Positions 9,032 through 17,810 of a stretch of DNA of 34,587 nt are shown piece by piece. The translations under genes were made by a program, and so were the position numbers. The stretch spans positions 1 through 34,587 of the forward strand of contig CAZFNR010000019.1 of assembly GCA_964520525.1 (NCBI GenBank). Reading direction: 5' to 3'. Origin of the DNA: JAJPXC01 sp964520525. GTDB lineage: Bacteria > Bacteroidota > Bacteroidia > Bacteroidales > Muribaculaceae. Under the pieces are notes generated by a model, which worked only from the letters and a program-made list of their open reading frames with translations, ran no database searches and had not been told where the DNA came from. The number at the start of each line of letters is the position of its first letter. The first letter of the stretch is position 1.

Positions 9032-10080
9032 TGCTCAGAGCCGCGTATAGTCGATATTTTTTGGCTTTTATCGAGCCGGCTAAGACCTCCAGGACGACAA
9101 TGAGGACTAAAGAAACCTTTTTTGTCAAAGTGTGGGACGACATATCGCCGGATGTTTTCGGAGTAGGGGAGTGCGCCTTGTTCCGAGGTCTCAGCCATGA
9201 CGATATTCTGGATTATGAAGCGGTTTTATCACAAACTTGCCGTCATGAGCATTTGATCAACATTGCCGACATCCCTTACAGTTCCATGCGTTTCGGGTTG
9301 GAAACGGCACTGCTCGATTTGGCTAACGGAGGAAAGCGGATACTTGTCGATTCGCCATGGAGCCGTTCAGAATCATCGATTAAGATTAACGGACTCGTCT
9401 GGATGGGAAGCCATGATGAAATGCTTGAACGCATCAAAGCTAAATATAATGCGGGTTTCCGTTGCCTTAAACTTAAAATCGGTGGGATAGACTTTGATGA
9501 GGAGATTGACCTGATTCGCCACATACGGAATCGCTTCTCCCCACAAGAGATTGAATTGCGACTTGACGCTAATGAAGCGTTTGAATTTGGCGATGCTATG
9601 CTGAAACTCAAACGTCTTGCTGATTTCGGTATTCATTCAATCGAACAACCCATAAAACGCGGGCAATGGGCCCAAATGGCCGATTTGTCAAAGAAAAGTC
9701 CCATACCCATTGCGCTCGACGAGGAGTTAATCGGATGCAGGAACGACCGTCAAAAACTTGAACTGCTCAACGCAATTAAACCGCAATATATAATACTGAA
9801 ACCGTCGTTGTGCGGAGGCCTTGCCGACTCCGACAGATGGATAGCCATCGCCGAATCATTAGGTATCGGTTGGTGGGCGACATCGGCGTTAGAGTCGAAC
9901 GTCGGGCTAAACGCAATAGCCCAGTGGGTGTCGAAATATCCTCTGACGATGCCTCAGGGGTTAGGGACTGGAATGCTTTACCGCAACAACATCCCGTCGC
10001 CGTTGCGACAACTTGACGATGGTATCGTGACGCTGAATGGCACCGGGTGGGATTTTTCTGATTTACTATGGAAGTCATAG
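9031..10080 (+). CDS. menC: o-succinylbenzoate synthase
   Basis: Enolase-superfamily dehydratase that converts SHCHC to o-succinylbenzoate. Starting at the ATG 9031, which shares its A with the menB stop (TGATG), gives 349 residues; the open frame also allows a TTG at 9028, which I consider unlikely. Catalytic residues are readable: the K-x-K pair K147/K149 in CLKLKIGG, the metal ligands D179 (RLDANE), E205 (SIEQP) and D230 (ALDEE), and K257 in ILKPS. These are the hallmarks of the muconate-lactonizing/OSBS group. Context in the men operon makes OSBS the right activity rather than a dipeptide epimerase. The last 13 bases overlap menE. Confidence 0.95.
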   Translation: MLRAAYSRYFLAFIEPAKTSRTTMRTKETFFVKVWDDISPDVFGVGECALFRGLSHDDILDYEAVLSQTCRHEHLINIADIPYSSMRFGLETALLDLANGGKRILVDSPWSRSESSIKINGLVWMGSHDEMLERIKAKYNAGFRCLKLKIGGIDFDEEIDLIRHIRNRFSPQEIELRLDANEAFEFGDAMLKLKRLADFGIHSIEQPIKRGQWAQMADLSKKSPIPIALDEELIGCRNDRQKLELLNAIKPQYIILKPSLCGGLADSDRWIAIAESLGIGWWATSALESNVGLNAIAQWVSKYPLTMPQGLGTGMLYRNNIPSPLRQLDDGIVTLNGTGWDFSDLLWKS

Positions 10081-11027
10081 GAGTTGACACGCCGACAATT
10101 GACTTTGTAAGGCAATGGGAATCAGGCACTGAATATTTTACTGCTCACACGTCGGGTTCCACCGGCGAGCCAAAAGAGATTTTGCTCCCGCGCAGTGATA
10201 TGTTGAGGTCGGCTAAAGCCACATGCGATTATTTTAAATTGTCGTCTGGCTCAACAATCGTGTCACCTCTGTCAGCATCATATATAGCAGGTAGGATGAT
10301 GATTGTGCGTGCCATCGTTGCCGATTGTCGTTTGATTATGGAAACCCCGTCAAACAGACCGCTTAGTAAACTTTATGGCGATATTGATTTGTTGCCGATA
10401 GTGCCGTCTCAGGCTGAATGGTTGCTTACCGGCGATTTGAAAGGGAATAAAGTGAAAAACGTCATTGTCGGCGGCGCGCCTGTTTCGCCTTCGCTTGAAC
10501 GTCGGCTTGCGTCAGCGTCATTCAATTGTGTAGCCACCTACGGAATGACCGAGACTTGTAGCCATGTCGCATTGAGGCCTATGGGGCAGCCCTTTTTTGA
10601 AGCTATGCCGGGTGTCACTTTTGACACGGATTCCGACCGACGTTTGATTATATGCGCCGACGGATATTCATTTGACCGTCTGGTCACTAATGACCTCGTT
10701 GATCTTGTCGACGACCGCCGATTCCGTTGGCTCGGGCGGAAAGACAACGTCATAATTTCAGGCGGAGTGAAGCTCCACCCGGAGGAAATCGAGCGAGAAC
10801 TGTCTGAGCTGATTGACAAACCGTTTTATCTTATTGGCCGGCCCGACGACAAATGGGGAACGGCAATGGTTATGTATGTTGAAGACAATGACTGTGAGAT
10901 TGATGCCGACAGATTGAAGTCAAGAATAAAAACGATTGTCCATCCCCACAAAGTGCCACATGAAATCAGGTTGTGCCGGAAGTTTGAGCGCACACCGAGC
11001 GGGAAAATAAAGCGGGTGTTGTTGTAG
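10068..11027 (+). CDS. menE: o-succinylbenzoate-CoA ligase, compact form
   Basis: ANL-superfamily adenylate-forming enzyme that activates o-succinylbenzoate to its CoA thioester for MenB. At 319 residues it is much shorter than the roughly 450-residue enzymes of Bacillus or E. coli, mainly through a reduced N-terminal region. The core motifs are intact: P-loop TSGSTGEPK at 28-36, YGMTET at 158-163, the hinge region around WLGRKDNVIISGG and the C-terminal catalytic lysine K313 in PSGKIKR. Short MenE forms are typical of Bacteroidetes, so I read it as functional. It overlaps menC by 13 bases. The convergent regulator gene ends only 8 bases downstream. Confidence 0.93.
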   Translation: MEVIGVDTPTIDFVRQWESGTEYFTAHTSGSTGEPKEILLPRSDMLRSAKATCDYFKLSSGSTIVSPLSASYIAGRMMIVRAIVADCRLIMETPSNRPLSKLYGDIDLLPIVPSQAEWLLTGDLKGNKVKNVIVGGAPVSPSLERRLASASFNCVATYGMTETCSHVALRPMGQPFFEAMPGVTFDTDSDRRLIICADGYSFDRLVTNDLVDLVDDRRFRWLGRKDNVIISGGVKLHPEEIERELSELIDKPFYLIGRPDDKWGTAMVMYVEDNDCEIDADRLKSRIKTIVHPHKVPHEIRLCRKFERTPSGKIKRVLL

Positions 11028-11035
11028 GGCCTCGG

Positions 11036-11734
11036 TCAGCCGAATTTGCTTATCTTGCGCAGCATCGGTTCGTTGATTATTTTGATGCGTCGTCCGTCAA
11101 CAATGATTATTCTCTCGTTGACGAAACAGGTCAAGGTGCGTATCGCGTTGGATGTGGTCATATTTGAAAGATTCGCAAGGTCTTCGCGGCCCATATAGAT
11201 GCGCAGTGTCGAGTTGTCATCCTCATAACCATAATTGTCTTTCAACACTATCAGAGCCTCGGCGAGGCGACCGCGAATATGCTTTTGGGTCAGATTGACT
11301 ATGCGCGTGTCTGACCCTCCGAGATTGCGTGATAGTTCATGGATGAAAAACCATGCGAGATTGATGTTGTGTTGAATCATGTCGGTCACAAGCGACATTG
11401 GCAAGGCTCCGAGCGTCGACGGCTCGATAGCCGATGCGCTTGACACATATGGCTCATTGGCGAAATATGCCCTGTAACCGAAATATTGCACCGGGCGTAT
11501 CAATCTCAATATCTGTACTCGTCCGCCTACACCGTCTTTGAATAATTTCGCTTTTCCTGAGAGTAGGCACCATAAGTATTCGGGGTCTTCTTTCTCTGCG
11601 TAAATTATCTGATTCTTCTTGAAATGATGAATCTCAAAATTGTCGATTATACGGCGCTTTTCTTCGCCGTCAAGTATCGACCAAATATCTGACATATCCT
11701 CGCTGATAACTTTTTCAAGAGCCTTTTTTATCAT
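11036..11734 (-). CDS. Crp/Fnr-family transcription regulator
   Basis: A 232-residue regulator with an N-terminal cyclic-nucleotide-binding-like beta barrel (about 15-125), a long dimerisation helix (about 130-165) and a C-terminal winged helix, whose recognition region is MGREDLANLSNMTTSNAIRTLTCF. The arrangement of N-terminal cysteines that bind the FNR iron-sulphur cluster is absent, and the cAMP-pocket signature is not clear, so the ligand is unknown. It is transcribed away from the TPR gene across a 182-base region. Its promoter has a perfect TAnnTTTG box, and a 12-bp palindrome covers the predicted start site, suggesting autoregulation. It is not necessarily linked to the men genes, which converge on it. 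Confidence 0.9.
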   Translation of the reverse strand: MIKKALEKVISEDMSDIWSILDGEEKRRIIDNFEIHHFKKNQIIYAEKEDPEYLWCLLSGKAKLFKDGVGGRVQILRLIRPVQYFGYRAYFANEPYVSSASAIEPSTLGALPMSLVTDMIQHNINLAWFFIHELSRNLGGSDTRIVNLTQKHIRGRLAEALIVLKDNYGYEDDNSTLRIYMGREDLANLSNMTTSNAIRTLTCFVNERIIIVDGRRIKIINEPMLRKISKFG

Positions 11735-11753
11735 TGTAGATGCCGCATAAATA

Positions 11754-11765
11754 TGTTATATAACA
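11754..11765. promoter_or_regulatory. 12-bp perfect palindrome at the predicted start of the Crp-family gene
   Basis: TGTTATATAACA is its own reverse complement and abuts the -7 box of the minus-strand promoter, covering the predicted transcription start near 11761. This is a good place for a repressor. Crp-family dimers bind palindromes, so autoregulation is the simplest idea, but the site is unlike the classical TGTGA or TTGAT half-sites. Confidence 0.45.
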
Positions 11766-11793
11766 CAAAGATACGCGAAATTTCTATAAACAA
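11766..11793 (-). promoter_or_regulatory. promoter of the Crp/Fnr-family gene
   Basis: On the minus strand, TATCTTTG (11773 to 11766) is a perfect TAnnTTTG element. TTG at 11793-11791 lies 17 bases upstream of it, a little closer than the usual 20. Predicted start near 11761 leaves a leader of about 27 nt. Confidence 0.6.
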
Positions 11794-11866
11794 GAAATTA
11801 CCGCAAGATTAATTATGATTGTGACTCAACATTCAGTGTTATAAACACCGACTGTAATGAAATCTT

Positions 11867-11883
11867 TTGGCACAAAATTTGCA
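11867..11883 (+). promoter_or_regulatory. sigma-54 (-24/-12) promoter of the TPR gene
   Basis: TTGGCAC at 11867-11873, five bases, then TTGCA at 11879-11883 matches the RpoN consensus, with the invariant GG and GC exactly 10 bases apart. A start about 12 bases after the GC would fall near 11893, leaving a 24-nt leader to the ATG at 11917. A TATATTTG box at 11893-11900 could give a second, sigma-ABfr start near 11905, but it has no TTG at the right distance. The sigma-54 activator is not in the window. Confidence 0.6.
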
Positions 11884-11916
11884 CATTATGGTTATATTTG
11901 CACCATAAATCCAGTT

Positions 11917-14121
11917 ATGACTGACACTGAATTAAGAAAAACAGTAAATGAAATAAAGCGTTTTATCACCGACGGCCGATTGCGTGATGCTTTCATATAT
12001 CTCCGTAATCTTTCGGAACGCCTGATGACTTGGGAGTTGACATCCTCAATCAATTCGCTTGAGCAGTCCTACCGCTATATGCTTGACTATGCGGCAAAAG
12101 GTGTTGTCGATCCGGGGCGTGATGAGATGTATCGCTCCATCTCTGAAAAAATACTTACTTTTGCCGACCGCCTTTTGCGTCATGGATTGAGGCGCGAGTC
12201 ACCAACGCTTTATTTCAACACGTTACGTTACGAAGGCACCAAGAAAGAGGATACCATTCAGGCATTGCTTGATGCCTACTCATCTCTCGATGAACACTCC
12301 TCGCTGTTCAACCTTGTTGCCGATGGCGCGAATGCGGTCAAGGTCGAGCGTGACCAACGCGAAAAGGAAAATCTCGAAAAGCGTCTCTTTGATAGATTAT
12401 GGGTGTCGTTTCCCTTGCATCAAGAATCGGTTGACGCCATAATGGACGTAATAGCCTCCGACCGTTATTCAGCCGAGTTTGTTCACTTGTTGGTGTGCGC
12501 GGTCGCCCTTGGTGAGCTTCATTACCATGATGAGAATAGGCTCTTATTGCTGATGGAGGCGTATTCTTCATTGACTGACAACTATGTCTCGATGGCCGCG
12601 TTGGTCGGTTTATTGCTTGCCTTATACCGCCATCGTGACAGAGCATTGTCTGAAAAGGTGCTGAATAGGCTTGAGGCGGTTAAGGAAACCAAAAGTTGGT
12701 CATCAGATGTCAAGAACGTGTTTTTGGAACTGATACGTACTCGCGACACCGAGCGCATCACTAAGAAAATGCGTGACGAGGTAATCCCGCAGGTCCTTAA
12801 ATTGCGTCCCGACATTTCAAAGAAACTTAACGCCACCGAGGGCATAAATATCGGCGATTTAGAAGAAAACCCCGAATGGCAGGAAATGCTTGACAAAAGT
12901 GGAATCACTGACAGACTCAAGGAATTGTCGGAATTGCAGGAGGAAGGCGCCGACGTGTTTATGGGGGCCTTTTCTCAACTCAAATCCTATCCGTTTTTCA
13001 ACGACATCATCAACTGGTTCAGAATTTTCTCATCTTCGCATTCCGCTTTGGGCGTTAACCATGCCGGTGGTAATGATAAAATCTTGGAAATGGTTGCGTT
13101 GTCGCCCATGCTATGCGACAGTGACAAATACTCCTTTGCCCTTTCGATAGGGTCACTCCCCGAGGCTCAACGCAAAATGATGCTTAGTCAACTCGAAGCG
13201 CAAAGCTCGCATTTAGCCGAAATCAGGTTGGCGGCTGAATCCACTGAGCCGCGTGAACGCAAGACGGCAGCAAAGATGTTCATACAAAACATCTATAGAT
13301 TTTTCAGACTGTTCCGTCGCAAAGGCGAGTTCCTTGACCCGTTCAGCTCCGACTTGAACTTAACGGCTGTCAGATGCATAAACGATGCCATAAACGATGC
13401 CGAAACTCTCGGACTTGTCGCTGAATTTTATTTCAAACGCCATTATTGGAACGAAGCTCTCGCCGCATTCATATCTCTGTCGGCATTGGTGCCTCCGTCG
13501 GCTCAGCTATTCCAAAAAATAGGTTACTGTCACCAAAAACTTGGCGAAACCTCGTCGGCTTTGCGGAGCTATGAGCAGGCCGAATTGCTCAATGCTGAAA
13601 ACCATTGGACGCTACGACGGCTGGCGGCCTGTCATCGCATGATGGGTAATATCGACAATGCGTTGTCCTATTATATGCGCTTGGCCAGGTTTTATCCCGA
13701 TGATGTCAATCTGGCGATGAATCTTGGGCATACTTTCCTTGAGGCGGGACGTGAGAAAGAGGCCATTGAGCAATACTATAAGGCCGATTATCTCGACTCG
13801 AAATCATCGCGGGCATGGAGACCGTTGGCTTGGTGCCTGTTCAAAACATCCGACTTCAAGGGGGCGCGTCGTTACTATGAAAAAATATTGTCGTCAGGCC
13901 CGATAGCCGAAGATTATCTCAACATGGGACATCTGTCGCTTGCCGAATCATCATTGAAAGAAGCCGTGAACTTCTATAACCTGTTTATCGACCAGGCCGG
14001 AGGCGGTGTTGAATGCTTTATTGAGGCGTTCAGAGCCGACGCTGACACACTGGGCAAGGTCGGTGTCGACAAATCGCTACTGCCCCTTGTGATAGACATG
14101 ATGCTTTATAGCCGAACCTGA
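11917..14121 (+). CDS. large tetratricopeptide-repeat protein, probably sigma-54 controlled
   Basis: A 734-residue soluble protein without signal peptide or membrane segment. The start at ATG 11917 is chosen because a possible earlier ATG at 11857 would put the promoter elements inside the coding sequence. The first 500 residues are almost wholly helical and not recognised. Residues about 505-690 contain clear TPR units, with recurring patterns such as A-L-R-S-Y-E-Q-A, A-L-S-Y-Y-M-R-L-A-R-F-Y-P-D and A-I-E-Q-Y-Y-K-A-D-Y-L. TPR arrays form protein-binding superhelices, so the protein is probably a cytoplasmic scaffold or assembly factor. No enzymatic motif is seen. A DUF4293 gene follows 35 bases downstream, but nothing shows that the two work together. 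Confidence 0.8.
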   Translation: MTDTELRKTVNEIKRFITDGRLRDAFIYLRNLSERLMTWELTSSINSLEQSYRYMLDYAAKGVVDPGRDEMYRSISEKILTFADRLLRHGLRRESPTLYFNTLRYEGTKKEDTIQALLDAYSSLDEHSSLFNLVADGANAVKVERDQREKENLEKRLFDRLWVSFPLHQESVDAIMDVIASDRYSAEFVHLLVCAVALGELHYHDENRLLLLMEAYSSLTDNYVSMAALVGLLLALYRHRDRALSEKVLNRLEAVKETKSWSSDVKNVFLELIRTRDTERITKKMRDEVIPQVLKLRPDISKKLNATEGINIGDLEENPEWQEMLDKSGITDRLKELSELQEEGADVFMGAFSQLKSYPFFNDIINWFRIFSSSHSALGVNHAGGNDKILEMVALSPMLCDSDKYSFALSIGSLPEAQRKMMLSQLEAQSSHLAEIRLAAESTEPRERKTAAKMFIQNIYRFFRLFRRKGEFLDPFSSDLNLTAVRCINDAINDAETLGLVAEFYFKRHYWNEALAAFISLSALVPPSAQLFQKIGYCHQKLGETSSALRSYEQAELLNAENHWTLRRLAACHRMMGNIDNALSYYMRLARFYPDDVNLAMNLGHTFLEAGREKEAIEQYYKADYLDSKSSRAWRPLAWCLFKTSDFKGARRYYEKILSSGPIAEDYLNMGHLSLAESSLKEAVNFYNLFIDQAGGGVECFIEAFRADADTLGKVGVDKSLLPLVIDMMLYSRT

Positions 14122-14156
14122 TAATTAACCGATTAAATTAATAAAATAGAAAGAAA

Positions 14157-14582
14157 ATGGTAATCCAACGTTGGCAGTCAGTACTGCTTCTCATTGCGAC
14201 CATATGCATGGCGCTCTTTTGTTTCACACCGTTCGCTTCGTTCAATGACCCGGCTTCAGCCGAAAGCGTATTGTCGGCCTCGCCGAGCGATTTTATCGTG
14301 TTTCTTGTGCTTAACCTTACGATAGCTGCGTTGCTGTTCATATCTATCTTTTTGTTCAGAAACCTAAAACGTCAGCTAACCGTTACACTGCTGTCTATTT
14401 TGCTTATGATTGTTTCGGCTGTAACCGGCATAATCATCGTCTATGTGCGGCTTGAAGGCGGACACATCGAACTTAGTGGCGGGGCGTTGCTTCTTATTAT
14501 CGCTTTTGTGGCGTCTCTTAGGGCTTATCGCTGCATTGCGCGCGATCGCCGTCTGCTTACGTCGATGGACAGACTCAGATGA
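14157..14582 (+). CDS. DUF4293 family four-helix membrane protein
   Basis: A 141-residue inner-membrane protein with four predicted transmembrane helices at about 6-26, 46-66, 72-96 and 105-124, and a basic C-terminal tail. The opening VIQRWQSVLLLIA resembles the conserved start of DUF4293 proteins, a family found in Bacteroidetes with no known function. It lies 35 bases after the TPR gene on the same strand and is probably cotranscribed with it. The stop is 3 bases from the end of the convergent uvrA gene, leaving no room for a separate terminator. Confidence 0.75.
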   Translation: MVIQRWQSVLLLIATICMALFCFTPFASFNDPASAESVLSASPSDFIVFLVLNLTIAALLFISIFLFRNLKRQLTVTLLSILLMIVSAVTGIIIVYVRLEGGHIELSGGALLLIIAFVASLRAYRCIARDRRLLTSMDRLR

Positions 14583-14585
14583 TAA

Positions 14586-17381
14586 TCACAATTTTTCGGC
14601 CAGATATTGGCCGGTGTAGCTCGACGGGCATTTCACGATTTCTTCGGGGGTGCCCGTCGCTACTATACTGCCCCCTTTTTCGCCTCCTTCAGGTCCTATA
14701 TCTATGACATGGTCGGCGCATTTGACGACATCCATGTTATGCTCGATGATGATCACTGTGTGTCCTTGCGCTATGAGCCGGTTGAACGAATCCATCAGAG
14801 TGTTGATGTCATGGAAGTGTAGTCCGGTGGTGGGTTCGTCAAAGATAAACATTGTGGGCAGTGGCTTCTCGGCGGCGAGGAAATAGGCGAGTTTCACCCT
14901 CTGGTTCTCACCCCCCGACAATGTTGATGACGACTGGCCCAGTTTGATGTAACCGAGGCCCACATCTTTCAGCGGCTGTAGGCGGCGCACGATTTTCTTT
15001 TCGGTGGGGTCGGTTGATTCAGAGAAAAAGCCTATGGCTTCATCTACTGTCATGTTAAGCACGTCGAATATACTTTTTCCGCGGTACTCTATTTCAAGCA
15101 CGTCGCGTTTGAACCGTTTGCCGTGGCATTCCTCACACGGTATGGTGATGTCGGCCATAAACTGCATCTCGATGGTGATTGTGCCTTCTCCTTTGCACTC
15201 CTCGCAGCGACCCCCCTCGGCGTTAAATGAGAAATAAGCAGGGCTGAATCCCATCTGCTTAGCCCCTTGCTGGTCGGCAAACAAGCGGCGTATTTCATCG
15301 TATGCTTTCAGATAGGTGGCGGCATTGCTGCGTGTCGATTTCCCTATAGGGTTTTGGTCTACAAACTCAACGGCTGAAATTCGCGACAAGTCGCCGCCTA
15401 ATGACTTGAACGCCCCCGGTGCGTCCGACGACACTTCGAGCTGCCTCAACATCGCTTTGTACAATATATCCTTGACAAGCGTTGATTTGCCTGAACCGCT
15501 CACCCCGGTCACGACTGTCATGATTCCGAGCGGAAATTTGACATCAATGTTTTTAAGATTGTTTTCTCTCGCACCTTTCACTTCTATATATGAGTTCCAT
15601 TTGCGGCGGCGTTTAGGCACGGAGATTACCCGAGCCCCGGTTAGATAGTCGAGTGTATAACTCCCTTTCGCATTGCCGATATCGGCCAATAATCCTTGAT
15701 GGATTATCTGACCGCCATGGCTCCCCGCATCGGGTCCCACGTCTATTACATAGTCTGCGGCGCGTATGATTTCCTCGTCGTGTTCAACCACTACCACCGT
15801 GTTGCCGATTGCTTGAAGATGGCGTAGCACCTTTATGAGTTTCTGAGTGTCGCGTGAGTGAAGTCCTATGCTTGGCTCGTCGAGAATGTAAAGAGAGCCG
15901 ACAAGGCTGCTCCCTAACGAAGTGGCAAGGTTGATGCGCTGGCTTTCACCGCCCGATAGCGTTGATGAACGTCGGTCGAGTGTTAGGTATCCGAGTCCCA
16001 CATCTACCAAAAATTGCAAACGGTTGGTTATCTCGGTCAGCAGGCGGGCTGCTATTTTGCCATCTTGCTCGTTAAGTCGCAGTGCTTTGAACCACTGAAG
16101 CAGCCTGTCAACCGGCATTGTGACAAGGTCTCCGATGGCGGCTCCGCCCACTTTGACATATGACGCCTCAGGCCTGAGACGGTAGCCATGACACTCAGGG
16201 CATATCGTCTTGCCGCGATAGCGGGCGTACATCACGCGATATTGTATCTTGTACAGGTTTTCCTCAACCATTTTGAAAAAACCGTCAATACCGCCGAATC
16301 GGCTGTTGCCATGCCACAGCAACTTCTTCTCCTTCTGCGACAGGTCGCAATATGGACGGTGTATCGGGAAACCTATGTGGGGCGCCTGATGGATAAGTTC
16401 GCGTTTCCACTCGCTCATCTTCTCGCCTCGCCAGCACACTACTGCGTCGTCATAAACCGAAAGAGCTTGGTTGGGTATGACAAGGTTTTCATCGATACCC
16501 ATTGTCTTGCCGAAACCCTCGCAGCGCGGGCACGCTCCATAGGGGTTGTTGAAATTGAACATTAGCTCGTTAGGTTCCATGAACGTGATTCCGTCGGCCT
16601 CGAAACGTTTTGAAAAGTCGTGGCGATGGATTTCGCGTTTCGAGTCCCACACTATCAATGCCATCTCATCGTGTCCCTCGAAAAAGGCTGTTTCAGTCGA
16701 GTCTGCGAGCCGACTCAACTCATCCCCTTGTGATGCCACCGATAGGCGGTCAATCAGAAGGTCATATCCATCCGGCGAAGTTGGAGTGTCAGTTGATTTA
16801 AGCAAATCCTCAATCAGCAAAAATTCCCCATTATGCATCACGCGCGAATATCCCTCTTTCATGAATATTTCAAGCTGGGATGTAAACGAGCGTTTCTCTG
16901 GCAGTCTGATGGGCGACACGACTGCTATGCGGGTCCCTTCAGAATATGATTGCGCGGTGTTGACAACATCGTCAACCGTGTGTTTCTTCACCTCACGCCC
17001 TGTTACGGGTGAATAGGTGTGGCCGACTCGCCCGTAAAGCAGTCTCATGTAATCGTAAATCTCGGTCGATGTCCCCACGGTGCTTCGCGGGTTGCGTGTG
17101 TTGACTTTCTGCTCTATGGCGATTGCCGGGGGAAGCCCCTTTATGTAGTCACATTCAGGTTTGACCATCTTTCCCATAAACTGTCGGGCATAGGCCGACA
17201 GGCTCTCTACATAACGGCGTTGCCCCTCGGCATAGAGTGTGTCGAAAGCCAGCGATGACTTCCCTGAACCTGACAAGCCGGTAACAACTATGAAACGGTT
17301 GCGGGGAATGGTGACATCCACATTTTTCAGATTGTTGACTCTCGCCCCCTTGACAATTATATCTTGTGTCGTTGATGACAT
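14586..17381 (-). CDS. uvrA: excinuclease ABC subunit A
   Basis: Damage-recognition ATPase of nucleotide excision repair, which works with UvrB to find bulky DNA lesions. The 931-residue protein has both ABC modules: Walker A GLSGSGKSS near residue 34 with signature LSGGESQRI and DEPSIGLH, and Walker A GVSGSGKST with LSGGENQRV and DEPTTGLH. Zinc-module cysteines are present (CPRCEGFG with CPECHGYR in the first half; CEECKGEG with CEECHGKRF in the second). Length and motif order are normal, and it is not one of the degenerate UvrA2 forms. It is monocistronic, with its own promoter in the 195-base gap before the YtxH genes. Confidence 0.97.
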   Translation of the reverse strand: MSSTTQDIIVKGARVNNLKNVDVTIPRNRFIVVTGLSGSGKSSLAFDTLYAEGQRRYVESLSAYARQFMGKMVKPECDYIKGLPPAIAIEQKVNTRNPRSTVGTSTEIYDYMRLLYGRVGHTYSPVTGREVKKHTVDDVVNTAQSYSEGTRIAVVSPIRLPEKRSFTSQLEIFMKEGYSRVMHNGEFLLIEDLLKSTDTPTSPDGYDLLIDRLSVASQGDELSRLADSTETAFFEGHDEMALIVWDSKREIHRHDFSKRFEADGITFMEPNELMFNFNNPYGACPRCEGFGKTMGIDENLVIPNQALSVYDDAVVCWRGEKMSEWKRELIHQAPHIGFPIHRPYCDLSQKEKKLLWHGNSRFGGIDGFFKMVEENLYKIQYRVMYARYRGKTICPECHGYRLRPEASYVKVGGAAIGDLVTMPVDRLLQWFKALRLNEQDGKIAARLLTEITNRLQFLVDVGLGYLTLDRRSSTLSGGESQRINLATSLGSSLVGSLYILDEPSIGLHSRDTQKLIKVLRHLQAIGNTVVVVEHDEEIIRAADYVIDVGPDAGSHGGQIIHQGLLADIGNAKGSYTLDYLTGARVISVPKRRRKWNSYIEVKGARENNLKNIDVKFPLGIMTVVTGVSGSGKSTLVKDILYKAMLRQLEVSSDAPGAFKSLGGDLSRISAVEFVDQNPIGKSTRSNAATYLKAYDEIRRLFADQQGAKQMGFSPAYFSFNAEGGRCEECKGEGTITIEMQFMADITIPCEECHGKRFKRDVLEIEYRGKSIFDVLNMTVDEAIGFFSESTDPTEKKIVRRLQPLKDVGLGYIKLGQSSSTLSGGENQRVKLAYFLAAEKPLPTMFIFDEPTTGLHFHDINTLMDSFNRLIAQGHTVIIIEHNMDVVKCADHVIDIGPEGGEKGGSIVATGTPEEIVKCPSSYTGQYLAEKL

Positions 17382-17406
17382 TTTCGGCTATTGATAGTTT
17401 AACTTA

Positions 17407-17414
17407 CAAATTTA
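17407..17414 (-). promoter_or_regulatory. -7 element of the uvrA promoter
   Basis: TAAATTTG on the minus strand (17414 to 17407) fits TAnnTTTG, and a start near 17402 would leave a 20-nt leader before the uvrA ATG. No TTG is found at the ideal distance upstream. The gap 17382-17576 is otherwise AT-rich and empty of genes. Confidence 0.45.
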
Positions 17415-17576
17415 CCACAAAATTTACACATTCGTCTAAATGGATACTTTTTAATTAATGAAATTGTCACGATGCCAGTTATGAACACTGAGAAATGAAG
17501 AAAAATCATATATTCCCGCACTTTTTTCTGACTTTGTTGTTATAGATTTTGAAACCAAATCAAATTTTTAGAAGGT

Positions 17577-17774
17577 ATGAAAAATCTGAACATTGTATTG
17601 GCTGTTATCGGTGGCGCAGTAGCCGGTGCGGCAGTCGGTCTTCTCGTAGCGCCTCATGAAGGAGAGGAAACACGCCGGGAAATTATGAATTTTATCCGTG
17701 GCAAAGGTCACAAACTGACAAAATGCCAATTTGACGAGTTGGTTGATGAACTCGCCGACGAGATTAAGAAATAA
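17577..17774 (+). CDS. YtxH domain protein, copy 1
   Basis: A 65-residue protein with one N-terminal glycine/alanine-rich membrane segment (about 5-25, GGAVAGAAVGLLVAP) followed by a short charged helix with G-E-E-T-R-R-E-I. This is the YtxH pattern of small single-span proteins, often stress-related and of unknown molecular function. A single cysteine is at position 50. An A/G-rich stretch (AGAAGG at 17570-17575) sits directly before the ATG. The next gene, 36 bases on, encodes a protein of identical length and plan, so the pair probably arose by duplication. Confidence 0.8.
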   Translation: MKNLNIVLAVIGGAVAGAAVGLLVAPHEGEETRREIMNFIRGKGHKLTKCQFDELVDELADEIKK

Positions 17775-17810
17775 AACGTTTATTACATTAACTTTTTATA
17801 ATTATCAATT

